This document shows positions 1 to 7,955 of a DNA stretch of 64,000 nucleotides, piece by piece (position 1 is the stretch's first letter; each line of letters begins with the position of its first letter). The DNA lies in the NCBI GenBank assembly GCA_029261925.1, contig JAJDAJ010000035.1, positions 83,774 to 147,773 of the forward strand, read 5' to 3'. The position numbers and the translations under genes are program-made. Below the pieces are notes generated by a model. It was not told where the DNA came from. It did not search any database and saw only the letters and a list, made by a program, of their open reading frames with translations. Origin of the DNA: Deltaproteobacteria bacterium. GTDB taxonomy: Bacteria > Myxococcota_A > UBA9160 > SZUA-336.

Positions 1-216
1 AGCCGACGCGTCCCTTCCCGCCGTCTCCGCGGGCTCCGGCGGCGACTCGATGGCCGGTGATCCCTCGCCAAAGCGGATCGTGTCCGGTGACTTCACGCCG
101 CTCCGGGCCGGACCGCTGCTCGAGCCCCATCGCGGCGGGTCCGGCGTGCCGGCCGGCGTCGCCGCAACCCCGGACCACGCCGCTCACCCCGGCGAGTGAC
201 CGGATCGCGCCGCGGC
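1..216. other. Left edge, no gene recognised
   Basis: This stretch lies downstream of the minus-strand SDR gene and contains no open frame whose protein I recognise. The plus-strand open frames crossing it are the antisense of the SDR gene. A gene entering from the left cannot be excluded but is not visible. Confidence 0.5.
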
Positions 217-1059
217 TCAGCGGTGCATGCCCCCATCGACGAGGATCGTGCTGCCGGTCACGTAGTCCGACAGGTCCGTGGCCAGGAACTCCACGACCTT
301 CGCACAGTCCTCGATGGTGCCCGTCCGCCGCAGCGCCACGCGCTTCGCCCGCTCCTGCTGATCGCCGAGCCGGCCGGTCCGGATGAGCCCGGGCGCGATG
401 CAGTTCACGTTGATGCCGTACGGACCCAGATCCTGTGCCAGCGCGCGCGTGTAGTGGATGATCGCGGCCTTGGCGGTGCCGTAGGGGTGGTAGCCGGCCG
501 CGCCCTCGACACCTGCGACGGACGAGACGGTGACGATCTTCCCGGAGCGCTGTGTCTTCATGTGGGGCGCGACCGCCATGCACGTGTACATGCAGCCCAT
601 GAGGTTGATGTCCAGGACGCGGAGCAGCATGTCCTGCGGACAGTCCGACGCGGTTCCCGTGGTTCCGGCATCGACGGGCCCTGGCTCTCCCGTAGCCGGG
701 GCCGCGCCGGCTCGCTCATCGGCGAACGCGACGGTGCCTCCGCCTGCGTTGCAGACCGCGACGTCGATCCGGCCCAGTCCGTCGGCGACCTCGCCGACGG
801 CGCGCTCGACCGCATCCCGATCCGTCACGTCGACCTGCAGACCCAGCGCGCGCACGCCCAGCGCCTCGATCTCTCCGGTCACGGTTCCCGCCGTCCTCTG
901 CTCGCGCTCGAACGCGTACACCTCCGCCGCCTGCAGGTTGCGGTCGAGGATGGCGACGTCGGCGCCCAGACCGGCCAGGCGCAGCGCGTAGCCGCGTCCC
1001 AGCCCCCGTGCGCCTCCGGTCACCAGCGCCACCTGCCCGGCGAGCTTCTTGCCGCTCAT
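217..1059 (-). CDS. SDR family NAD(P)-dependent oxidoreductase
   Basis: This is a 280-residue classical short-chain dehydrogenase/reductase, which would oxidise or reduce an alcohol/carbonyl group with NAD(P)(H) in the cytoplasm. The cofactor-binding motif GGARGLGRG lies at about residues 15-23, an NAG motif follows in the middle, and the active site YxxxK appears as YGTAKAA near residue 195. The protein ends in a typical SDR tail (VDGGMHR). Between the NAG motif and the active site there is an insertion of about 30 residues rich in Ala, Pro and Thr, longer than usual. The start has GGGAGG 5 bases upstream. It is the last gene of a minus-strand set with a VOC protein (30 bases upstream) and an alpha/beta hydrolase. 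The substrate is unknown. Confidence 0.9.
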   Translation of the reverse strand: MSGKKLAGQVALVTGGARGLGRGYALRLAGLGADVAILDRNLQAAEVYAFEREQRTAGTVTGEIEALGVRALGLQVDVTDRDAVERAVGEVADGLGRIDVAVCNAGGGTVAFADERAGAAPATGEPGPVDAGTTGTASDCPQDMLLRVLDINLMGCMYTCMAVAPHMKTQRSGKIVTVSSVAGVEGAAGYHPYGTAKAAIIHYTRALAQDLGPYGINVNCIAPGLIRTGRLGDQQERAKRVALRRTGTIEDCAKVVEFLATDLSDYVTGSTILVDGGMHR

Positions 1060-1089
1060 GCCGACCTCCCTGCCGATCCGGACGGGCGA

Positions 1090-1506
1090 TCAGGCGCGGG
1101 GCGGGGCCGCGGTGATCTCGAGAAGGTTCCCGGTCGGGTCGTGGAGGACCGCACGCTCGATGCCATCGGGGCCTGCCCCGGGTCCGAAGCTGAACTCGCC
1201 GCCACGCTCGGCGATCTGCGCCGTCAGTGCCTCGAAATCGCTCGTGGTCACGGCGATGTGCGGAGCCAGCGGCGAATCCAGTGGCCGGAACCCGGGGTTC
1301 TCCACGACGTGGAGCTCCGACGAGCCGATCAGGTACCAGGCGCTCCGGAACCGCGACGCGATCTCCGGCGGACGCTCGAGCTCCTGCAGTCGCAGGACGT
1401 CGCCGTAGAAGCGGCGCGCGTCGTCGATGTCGTGAACGCAGATGGCCAGGTGATGGCAGCCCGTGATCGTGGCGGGGCCGTCCTGGAGGGCTCGCTCGCT
1501 CTGCAT
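1090..1506 (-). CDS. VOC (glyoxalase/bleomycin-resistance fold) protein
   Basis: This is a 138-residue single-domain member of the vicinal oxygen chelate superfamily. These proteins use paired beta-alpha-beta-beta-beta units to bind a divalent metal and act as lyases, isomerases, dioxygenases or binding proteins. The first module starts at HHLAICVHDIDDARRFY and the second at PHIAVTTSDFEAL, ending in DPTGNLLEI, which carries the usual metal-binding Glu. The first-module His and the final Glu are both visible. GGAGGAAAC lies directly before the ATG. The position between an alpha/beta hydrolase and an SDR suggests a small catabolic operon. The substrate cannot be inferred. Confidence 0.88.
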   Translation of the reverse strand: MQSERALQDGPATITGCHHLAICVHDIDDARRFYGDVLRLQELERPPEIASRFRSAWYLIGSSELHVVENPGFRPLDSPLAPHIAVTTSDFEALTAQIAERGGEFSFGPGAGPDGIERAVLHDPTGNLLEITAAPPRA

Positions 1507-1546
1507 GTTTCCTCCGGCCTGCCGGACTCGAGCGCGACGTCGCGCG

Positions 1547-2473
1547 TCAGGCCGCGGCCAGCTTGCGCTTCAGCCATTCCTCGAGGTCGCGATTGTAGCG
1601 TCGGGCGACGTCGGTCCCGGTGAAGAGCATCACGCCGTGCGGCGCGCCCGGGTAGACGTGCAGCTCCGTCGGCACGCCCGCGCCGTACATGCGCATGGCG
1701 TACTGGATGTCCTCGTCCCGGAAGCCGTCGGCTCCGCCCACACAGACGTAGGCCTCGGGCAGACCACCGAGATCCTCGGCGCGCGCGGGTGCGGCGAGGT
1801 AGGGCACGTCGTCGGTGCCATGGAGATCGCCCAGGTACGACTGCCAGCCGAAGGTGTTCGACTCGTGGCTCCAGATGAGCAGGCCCTCGGCCCGGCTCGA
1901 GGGAGTGATCTGCCGATCGTCGAGCATGGGGCAGTCCAGGAGCTGGAAGCGCGGCTGCACCTCGCCCCGGTCGCGCGCGAGCAGCGCCAGCCCGGCGCAC
2001 AGCCCGCCGCCCGCGCTGGTGCCGGTGATGCCGATGCGCCCGGGGTCGATGCCGAGCCGCGCGGCGTTCTCGAACGTCCACTTCAGGCCGGCGTAGCAGT
2101 CCTCGAGCGGGCCGGGATACGGCGTCTCGGGCGCGAGGCGGTACTCGACCGACACACCGACGATCCCCAGCTCCGGGCACCAGTGGTCGAACTTGGCGTC
2201 GTCCATCTCGTAGGTTCCCATGACGTAGCCGCCGCCATGGATCGAGTAGACGCAGGGCCGGGGCTCGGAGTCGCCCGGAACGCGGTGCACGCGAACGACG
2301 ACGCGCGGGTCCTCCTGCACGACGTGGTCGGTGCGCTCGACGCGGTCGCTCAGCTCGACGGGCTGCCGCAGCGGCGTCTGCCGTACCTCTGCAAGGGTTC
2401 CGGCGTTGATCGCCGGGAACGGCAGCTGCGGGGCCAGCTTCTCGATCGAGGGGTCCAGGGGGATCTGCGCCAT
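1547..2473 (-). CDS. Alpha/beta hydrolase, hormone-sensitive lipase family (esterase)
   Basis: This 308-residue cytoplasmic esterase belongs to the hormone-sensitive-lipase branch of alpha/beta hydrolases. The oxyanion motif HGGGYVMG is near residue 94, the nucleophile elbow GTSAGG near 163, a catalytic Asp lies in the GGADGFRDED segment near 250, and the His lies in GAPHGV near 280. The length and motif order are normal for the family, which hydrolyses short-chain carboxyl esters. No signal peptide is seen. It is the first gene of a three-gene minus-strand set followed by VOC and SDR genes, consistent with stepwise breakdown of an ester compound. The natural substrate is unknown. Confidence 0.9.
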   Translation of the reverse strand: MAQIPLDPSIEKLAPQLPFPAINAGTLAEVRQTPLRQPVELSDRVERTDHVVQEDPRVVVRVHRVPGDSEPRPCVYSIHGGGYVMGTYEMDDAKFDHWCPELGIVGVSVEYRLAPETPYPGPLEDCYAGLKWTFENAARLGIDPGRIGITGTSAGGGLCAGLALLARDRGEVQPRFQLLDCPMLDDRQITPSSRAEGLLIWSHESNTFGWQSYLGDLHGTDDVPYLAAPARAEDLGGLPEAYVCVGGADGFRDEDIQYAMRMYGAGVPTELHVYPGAPHGVMLFTGTDVARRYNRDLEEWLKRKLAAA

Positions 2474-2621
2474 TGCCGTCGTTCCTCGCGCTGCGGGTGC
2501 TCCGGAGACGGCAGTTTGCCCGATCCGGGCCCCTCGATGGGGTCGACGCAGGACCCATCCGGACGAGCCGGTTGCCGCAGCCGCAGCGGGCGTGCGGGTA
2601 CGCCGGCCGGGCCTCCGGAAG

Positions 2622-2665
2622 GAGCCGGCCCGGGCGCCGCACTCGGCGCGCGCCCGGGCCGGCTC
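2622..2665 (-). terminator. Long GC-rich hairpin directly after the dockerin-tagged gene
   Basis: A perfect 16-bp inverted repeat (arms 2622-2637 and 2650-2665, 12-base loop) begins at the base after the stop codon of the minus-strand gene ending at 2666. No T-tract follows on the minus strand, so it is not a canonical intrinsic terminator. It may stabilise the mRNA 3' end or act with Rho. Confidence 0.5.
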
Positions 2666-3745
2666 TCAGGGGAAGACGGGCGTGGGATAGCGGGAGCAGT
2701 GGGCGCTGGCGCCGAAGATCTTGGCGTTCGCACCGAGGATGTCGGCCACGTTGCACAGCCCGTCGTCGTTCGTGTCGCACAGGGGTTGCTCGGGCTGCAG
2801 CTCGAAGATCACCTCGTTGATCGCGAGGATGTCCTCCACGTTGACCGTCCCGTCGCCGTTCTGGTCGCCACACTCGCACTCGTCACCGATGCCGTTGCCG
2901 TCGGTATCGAGCTGCCCGGGATCCGCGAAGCGGGGACAGAGGTCCTCCCGGTCCATGACCCCGTCCTCGTCCAGATCGAAGCCTGGAGTCGCGGCATCCA
3001 GATCGCCCGCCTGCCATGCGGCGTCCCGGGCAGAGCCCTCGAAGCTGAGGCTCCAGCTCAGGGTGCCCGGGTCGAAGGCGAGCAGGTCGTCGTCGTCGTA
3101 GTTGAAGCCGTCGACCGCGCCGCTCGTGTCGAAGGAGGCGACCAGCGCTCCGGTGCCCGTCACGAAGTGCAGGGCATCGAGATCCGCGGCGGGGTCGATC
3201 CCCGTCGCGGAGGTGTCGCGGTACAGTGACAGCTGGCTTCCGTCCCAGCGCAGCACGTCCTCGTCGTGCGCCACCACTCCTCCCCCGAGAGCGAGGGAGA
3301 CATCGAAGGACAGGAACAGATCGTCCTCGAACGCGAACAGTGCGTCCAGGTTGGCGCCCGGGGGCACCCCCGCGGCCGACGCGTCGAAGGCGAGCTCGTA
3401 CTGCACACCGATCCGCCGGATGGCGTCGGCCGGACGGGCCGTCAGCGTGCCGCCGCCGACCTGGCCGACGACGACCGTGACGTCCAGGGAGATCAGGTCG
3501 TTGCCATCGACGTCGATGGCGTGGGCATCCAGGTCCGCGGGAGACACGATCCCGGGGAACGAGAGTCTCGCGATCGGATCGACCAGGTCGTCGATCGCGA
3601 GGTCCCCGTCATCCACCGTGACGCCCGACAGGTTGAGGGTCACATCCGCAGACGCCTCGAGATAGACCGCCGTGGTGGCGGCCGCGGGCGCCGCCAGCGA
3701 CAGGGCCCAGGCGATCGCGGTCACGTACGTGCGCATCATCATCAT
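2666..3745 (-). CDS. Secreted protein with TSP3 repeat and dockerin-like C-terminal module
   Basis: This is a protein of about 359 residues with a Sec signal peptide (MMMMRTYVTAIAWALSLAAPAAA). The middle region is Asp- and Leu-rich beta-type sequence with no family I recognise. It repeats DxLDALxF and DDLLAFD-type phrases. The C terminus holds a thrombospondin type 3 calcium repeat (DLDEDGVMDREDLCP) and then a 70-residue dockerin-like unit with two EF-loop halves (CGDQNGDGTVNVEDILAIN and DTNDDGLCNVADIL). That same module ends the proteins at 7956 and 31735. Four ATG codons stand in a row at 3745-3734. GAAGAAGGG abuts the first, so the second or third may be the actual start. It lies 14 bases after the beta-helix gene, and the two are probably co-transcribed. 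Confidence 0.8.
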   Translation of the reverse strand: MMMMRTYVTAIAWALSLAAPAAATTAVYLEASADVTLNLSGVTVDDGDLAIDDLVDPIARLSFPGIVSPADLDAHAIDVDGNDLISLDVTVVVGQVGGGTLTARPADAIRRIGVQYELAFDASAAGVPPGANLDALFAFEDDLFLSFDVSLALGGGVVAHDEDVLRWDGSQLSLYRDTSATGIDPAADLDALHFVTGTGALVASFDTSGAVDGFNYDDDDLLAFDPGTLSWSLSFEGSARDAAWQAGDLDAATPGFDLDEDGVMDREDLCPRFADPGQLDTDGNGIGDECECGDQNGDGTVNVEDILAINEVIFELQPEQPLCDTNDDGLCNVADILGANAKIFGASAHCSRYPTPVFP

Positions 3746-3759
3746 CCCTTCTTCCCGGA

Positions 3760-4677
3760 TCACGGGCAGATGCGATTGAAGAGATTGGTCGCGCACAGGT
3801 TGCTGTCCAGCGGCACGCCTCCATCGACCTGGCCGTTGTTGCCGGCGCCGTTGTTGTTGGTGACCACGTTGTGCGCGTAGCCGGCGTCGTCCGCCATGTC
3901 GATCCCGAGCAGGTCATTCGAGCGCACGGCGTTTCCGATGATCGTGCTGCCGAAGCTGAGCGCGGCATTGATCCCGTCTCCGTCGTTGTTCAGCACGGCG
4001 TTGTGCGAGATCGTGCAGGATGTCCCGCACTGGAGGCCGTCCGTCGTGTTGTCGCGCACCGTGTTCTCGAGGATCGAGCCTCCGGCGCCCAGGTTGATGC
4101 CGTCGCCGCCGTTGTTCCGCGAGATGCTGCCGATCACGCTGCAGCCGAGGCTGCCGCGGATCCCGAAGCTGCCGTTGTTCGCCGCGGTGCTGCCGGTCAC
4201 TGAGCCGCCGCTGCCCACGTCGATCCCGTCGCCGCCGTTGTCGATGGAGCGAAGGCCAGAGATCCGGGCGTACTCACCCACGTCGACGCCGTCGCCGGTC
4301 ATGTTCCGGATGGTCCCGTTGCGGAGCGTGACGTCGCTCTCGGTGGAGAAGATTCCGCGGTTGCCGACGTCGAGACCGTCGATGCTGAAGCCGTTCAGAT
4401 CGAGCTGAACGCCCGGAACCACGATCTCGATGGCGTCCACGGGTCCGGTCACGACGAGGTTGCTGGTGAGGCGGTAGGCCCCCGGGACGCTGATCGTCAC
4501 CGGGAAGCCCGCGCCGTCGGCCGGAGTGACGAGGCCCTGGTTGGCCCGGGCCTGGCTGATCTCGGTCTCGCCGTCCGATGCGTGACTGACGGGCGCGATG
4601 CTCAGGATCAGGGCGAGCTGGACCGCGGTGGTGGTGAGAAGGCGGGAGCCGGTATGAGGGCGAAGGGCGCTGAACAT
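3760..4677 (-). CDS. Secreted right-handed parallel beta-helix protein
   Basis: This 305-residue exported protein has an N-terminal signal peptide ending near VSHAS. After it comes a domain that opens with PGAYRLTSNL and VQLDLNGFSIDG, followed by repeats of about 20-24 residues rich in Asn, Gly and Asp (NNGGDGINLGAGGSI, NNDGDGI, SNDLLGIDM). This is the pattern of PbH1 coils found in polysaccharide lyases and surface adhesins. No catalytic residues can be assigned. Six Cys in the C-terminal half may form disulfides. GGAGAA lies 5 bases before the ATG. It precedes the dockerin-tagged gene by 14 bases, so the two secreted proteins are likely made together. Confidence 0.82.
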   Translation of the reverse strand: MFSALRPHTGSRLLTTTAVQLALILSIAPVSHASDGETEISQARANQGLVTPADGAGFPVTISVPGAYRLTSNLVVTGPVDAIEIVVPGVQLDLNGFSIDGLDVGNRGIFSTESDVTLRNGTIRNMTGDGVDVGEYARISGLRSIDNGGDGIDVGSGGSVTGSTAANNGSFGIRGSLGCSVIGSISRNNGGDGINLGAGGSILENTVRDNTTDGLQCGTSCTISHNAVLNNDGDGINAALSFGSTIIGNAVRSNDLLGIDMADDAGYAHNVVTNNNGAGNNGQVDGGVPLDSNLCATNLFNRICP

Positions 4678-5008
4678 GAATTCTCCTGGGTCTTGGTTTT
4701 CGTATCAGGGCGCGTGTGCACCTGGCGACACCCGGCCAGTACGACGGGTGCGACCGGCAGTGCACGGCCTGGAGAGGAGGGTGGTCGGATGCCCCGGCAG
4801 CCGCAGTGAAATGATTCACACCGGCCGCAGGATTCGAGCGCGCTCCGGATCCGCCGGATGGGGCGCATGGGATCCTCGACTCGTGCTACAGGAGAGCTGG
4901 CCGGGAGGATCGCCGGCCGGAGGGACGGCTCCAGATGCACCGAGCTCGCGGCGCCAGGCAGGGCGTGTCGGCAATCGGATCCACGCGCCGGGTCGAGGCG
5001 TGCGGTCC
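4678..5008. promoter_or_regulatory. Divergent intergenic region between beta-helix and MFS genes
   Basis: No gene is seen in these 331 bases, which must hold the promoters for the minus-strand secreted-protein pair and the plus-strand MFS gene. A short inverted repeat GTGAA-ATGA-TTCAC at 4806-4819 is the only clear symmetric element and could be an operator. No convincing -35/-10 pair was found. Confidence 0.4.
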
Positions 5009-6271
5009 GTGACGGCCTCGAGCCCCGAGCGACCGGCGTACGCCTGGTACGTCGTCGTCGTCCTGTTCGTCGTCTACCTGTTCAACTTCATCGATCGCAA
5101 CGTCCTCAACGTCCTGGTCGAGCCGATCAAGGCGGAGTTCGGGCTCTCCGACACGCAGATCGGGTTCCTCACCGGTCCGGCCTTCGCCGTGGTCTACGCG
5201 ATCGCCGGCATCCCGATCGCGCGCTGGGCAGATCGGGGTGTGCGTCGCTCGATCATCTCGCTGTCGGTGGCGGCGTGGAGCGCCATGACCGCGATGTCCG
5301 GGATGGCGATCGGATTCTGGACGCTCGCCGCGGCCCGCATCGGGGTCGGGATCGGCGAGGCGGGCGGGACGCCGCCGTCGCACTCGCTGATCTCGGACTA
5401 CATCCCTCCCGCGCGGCGCGCGCTGGCGCTGGCCATCCAGAACAGCGGGCACTACGCAGGCATCCTGTTCGGCATGACGCTGGGCGGGCTGATCGCCGAG
5501 TCCTTCGGCTGGCGCGGCGCGTTCCTGGCGCTCGGACTGCCCGGGCTCCTGCTGGCTCTGCTCGTGCGCTTCACCGTGGTCGAGCCGCCGCGGGGACGCT
5601 TCGACGCGCACGACGCGGGGGACGTCCCGGGCTTTCGCGAGGCGCTGGGCTACCTGATCCGGCGCCCCAGCTTCCGCTGGCTGCTGGTGGCGGGACCGGC
5701 CGGGAGCGTGGTGTCGTACGCGTTCGTGGTCTGGGGTCCCGCGCTGCTGAGCCGCACGCAGGGCGCGAGCCTGGCCGAGGCCGGAACCGTCGTGGGCCTG
5801 TCCAACGTGCTGGGCGGCGTGACGGGCTCGCTGCTCGGCGGCCTCGTCCTCGACGCGCTCGGTCGCCGCGACCTGCGCTGGCACGCGTGGCTGCCGGCCG
5901 TGGCCATGCTGATCTCGACGCCGTTCTACATGGCGTTCGTCTTCGCGCCCGGGCCGGTCGCGGCCGTCGGGGCCTACGGTACGGGGCTTCTCCTGGGCAG
6001 CATCACGGCCCCGGCGATCTGGACGATGGTGCAGGAGATCGCCCCGGTGCGGATGCGCGCGCTCGCCACGGCGATGGTGATCTTCGCGTCGAACATGATC
6101 GGACTCGGAGGCGGTCCGCAGGTCGCGGGCATCCTGAACGACTGGCTCCAGCCGACCCACGGCGCGGAGGCCGTGCGCTGGTCCCTGCTTCTGCTGAGCC
6201 TGACCAACGTCCCGGCCGCGCTCGCCTTCGCCCTGATCGGCCGCAGCCTGCGCCGCGACGTGGAGCCCTGA
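5009..6271 (+). CDS. MFS transporter, spinster-like
   Basis: This is a 12-helix major facilitator superfamily carrier of about 420 residues in the inner membrane. The first helix carries FNFIDRNVLNVLVEPIK, and the loop after helix 2 has the IARWADRGVRR motif A equivalent. This combination is typical of spinster-type MFS proteins, which are often found near lipid, steroid or aromatic catabolic genes. Substrate and direction are unknown. The open frame extends to 4676, but that extension is Arg/Gly-rich and non-membrane, so I place the start at GTG 5009 (GAGG ten bases upstream). GTG 5000 is an alternative. A paralogue lies at 30304. The gene converges on the DUF3187 gene with 24 bases between stops. 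Confidence 0.88.
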   Translation: MTASSPERPAYAWYVVVVLFVVYLFNFIDRNVLNVLVEPIKAEFGLSDTQIGFLTGPAFAVVYAIAGIPIARWADRGVRRSIISLSVAAWSAMTAMSGMAIGFWTLAAARIGVGIGEAGGTPPSHSLISDYIPPARRALALAIQNSGHYAGILFGMTLGGLIAESFGWRGAFLALGLPGLLLALLVRFTVVEPPRGRFDAHDAGDVPGFREALGYLIRRPSFRWLLVAGPAGSVVSYAFVVWGPALLSRTQGASLAEAGTVVGLSNVLGGVTGSLLGGLVLDALGRRDLRWHAWLPAVAMLISTPFYMAFVFAPGPVAAVGAYGTGLLLGSITAPAIWTMVQEIAPVRMRALATAMVIFASNMIGLGGGPQVAGILNDWLQPTHGAEAVRWSLLLLSLTNVPAALAFALIGRSLRRDVEP

Positions 6272-6295
6272 GCGAGACCCGGGCCGGCGCCGCGC

Positions 6296-7279
6296 TCAGA
6301 AGCGGCTCGTGAGCCCGATCTGCAGCGCCAGGTCGGCGGTGTTGTCGAAGGGCTGCAGGTTCTCGGCGACGCCGAGCTGGAGCTCGAGTCCCGCGTGCAG
6401 ACCCCAGCGCATCCCCAGGATCGCGTAGCGCCGGCCGTCGCCCAGGAATCCCGGCCTCTCGAGCAGGGGCGTCATCACGAGCAGCTGCGCGGTCAGGCTG
6501 ATCGAGCGCGTGAAGGCGTACTCGACGCCGAGCACCGCCTGGAGCTGGTGGTGCTCCCAGCTCAGGCCCTCGGAATCGTCCTCGCGCAGGTACATGGCCC
6601 CGAGGGAGCCGTGCACAAACAGGCGCTCGCCCAGCCGGTGGTGCATGGCTGCGGCGAGCCCGACGTCGACACCGCCGGCCGAGAAGTCGTCGGGCCCCGT
6701 GGGCAGGCGGATCTGGCCCTGGACCGACAGCGAGGTCGACTCCTCCGGAGCGCTCAGCGGCACGTTCCAGCGGGACTGCAGCGTGAGGCCACCGGCTCCC
6801 GTACCCCGGTCGAGCGTTCGAGGGCCGCCGGCCGAGGCGATCGAGATGGCGTAGGCGTCCCTCGAGCGCCGGTCGCGCCCGCCGTTGCTCAGGTTGAACG
6901 TGTCGTGGAAGTTCTCGATGAAGCTGTCGAGGCTGCCGCTGCCCCGGGAGTGCAGGGGAAGCGCGAGCCCGATGTAAAGATCGTCGGTCAGGGCGAGCCA
7001 GCCCTCGAGCTCGAGGCGGTGCGTCTCGGCGTCGACCACGATGCCGCGGCTCGCGGAGAACCCGTAGTGGTTCGCCCAGGTCCAGCGCCCCTCGAAGCGC
7101 TGCTCCCCGGCCCGCAGGCGCATCTGGGTGACCGTCGGGAGCTGGAGATGAAGGCCCGCCAGCGGGTACGGGTCGCGGAAATCGAGCAGCCCCCGCGGAG
7201 CGTGCGCGGGACCGTCCGCCCGGGCTGGGGTCGCCACGATCGAGAGAAGCAGAACAAGAAGTCGCAAGCCGGGCCGCAT
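6296..7279 (-). CDS. DUF3187 outer-membrane beta-barrel protein
   Basis: This protein of about 327 residues has a signal peptide (RLLVLLLSIVATPARA) followed by alternating beta-strand sequence. It ends in Phe (GLTSRF), the usual C-terminal signature of outer-membrane beta-barrels. The segment GSLDSFIENFHDTFNLSNGGR near residue 105 is characteristic of DUF3187 proteins, whose function is not known. GGAGAG lies 5 bases before ATG 7279. The upstream GTG at 7300 is in frame but less well placed. No operon partner is on the same strand. The assignment to the outer membrane is an inference from strand pattern and terminal Phe. Confidence 0.8.
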   Translation of the reverse strand: MRPGLRLLVLLLSIVATPARADGPAHAPRGLLDFRDPYPLAGLHLQLPTVTQMRLRAGEQRFEGRWTWANHYGFSASRGIVVDAETHRLELEGWLALTDDLYIGLALPLHSRGSGSLDSFIENFHDTFNLSNGGRDRRSRDAYAISIASAGGPRTLDRGTGAGGLTLQSRWNVPLSAPEESTSLSVQGQIRLPTGPDDFSAGGVDVGLAAAMHHRLGERLFVHGSLGAMYLREDDSEGLSWEHHQLQAVLGVEYAFTRSISLTAQLLVMTPLLERPGFLGDGRRYAILGMRWGLHAGLELQLGVAENLQPFDNTADLALQIGLTSRF

Positions 7280-7437
7280 CCGCTCTCCGTCCGCGCCCAC
7301 AGTACATCAAAGCGGCGCGAGCGGTCTGCACCGTGAACGGGGCTCGCCTGGCTCGCTCCCGGGAAGCCGCGGCGGCAGTGCCCGGGCGGGCGCGACCGGG
7401 ATCCGCCTACAATGGCGCTCTTCCGGAGGATCCCTGC

Positions 7438-7845
7438 ATGTCCGAGTCGCCCCGCGCATCGTTCTCGTTCACCAAGCTCGTGGTCGACGACCTGGAGAAG
7501 ATGGCGTCCTTCTACTCCGAGGTGTACGGCCTCGAGCAGGTGCAGCGCATCCAGGCCGAGATCGCGGGAGACCCGATCGACGAGATCATCCTGCGCGGGC
7601 CAGGAGAGGCCGGAATGGGCTCGCTGATCCTGCTCGAGTTCGTCGGCAAGCCGGCACCGGGGAGTCGCGAGACCATCCTGGGCTTCAGCACCGACGACAT
7701 GGATGCCCTGTTCGAGCGCATCGTGGCGGGCGGCGGCGCCATCTACTCCCCGAAGCACGAGTCGAGTGTCGGACAGGTGCTGGTGGGCTTCGCCACGGAT
7801 CCCGAGGGCCACCTGGCCGAGATCGTGCAGCCCGCCGGCAGCTAG
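7438..7845 (+). CDS. VOC family (glyoxalase-like) protein
   Basis: This 135-residue vicinal oxygen chelate protein starts FTKLVVDDLEKMASFY, the usual first beta-alpha unit, and ends TDPEGHLAEIV with the C-terminal metal-ligand Glu. The first-module His is replaced (KLVV instead of xHxx), so canonical metal binding may be incomplete. It could be a binding protein rather than an enzyme. CCGGAGGA lies 8 bases before ATG 7438. The gene stands alone between divergent and convergent neighbours. Confidence 0.85.
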   Translation: MSESPRASFSFTKLVVDDLEKMASFYSEVYGLEQVQRIQAEIAGDPIDEIILRGPGEAGMGSLILLEFVGKPAPGSRETILGFSTDDMDALFERIVAGGGAIYSPKHESSVGQVLVGFATDPEGHLAEIVQPAGS

Positions 7846-7955
7846 TGTGAGCTGGTGCGGCGGCGCTGGCTGGCGGAATCCTGCGGCCGGTTACCAGCGA
7901 GAAGGCCCGGCTGGGCGACTCGAGGCCGCCGCGCCGCGCCGGCTCCCCCTGCGCC

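Noticed and set aside
4676..5008. Upstream extension of the first MFS gene to ATG 4676
   Set aside because: The extra 111 residues are non-hydrophobic and Arg/Gly-rich, and would overlap the likely promoter of the divergent gene. MFS proteins begin close to helix 1.
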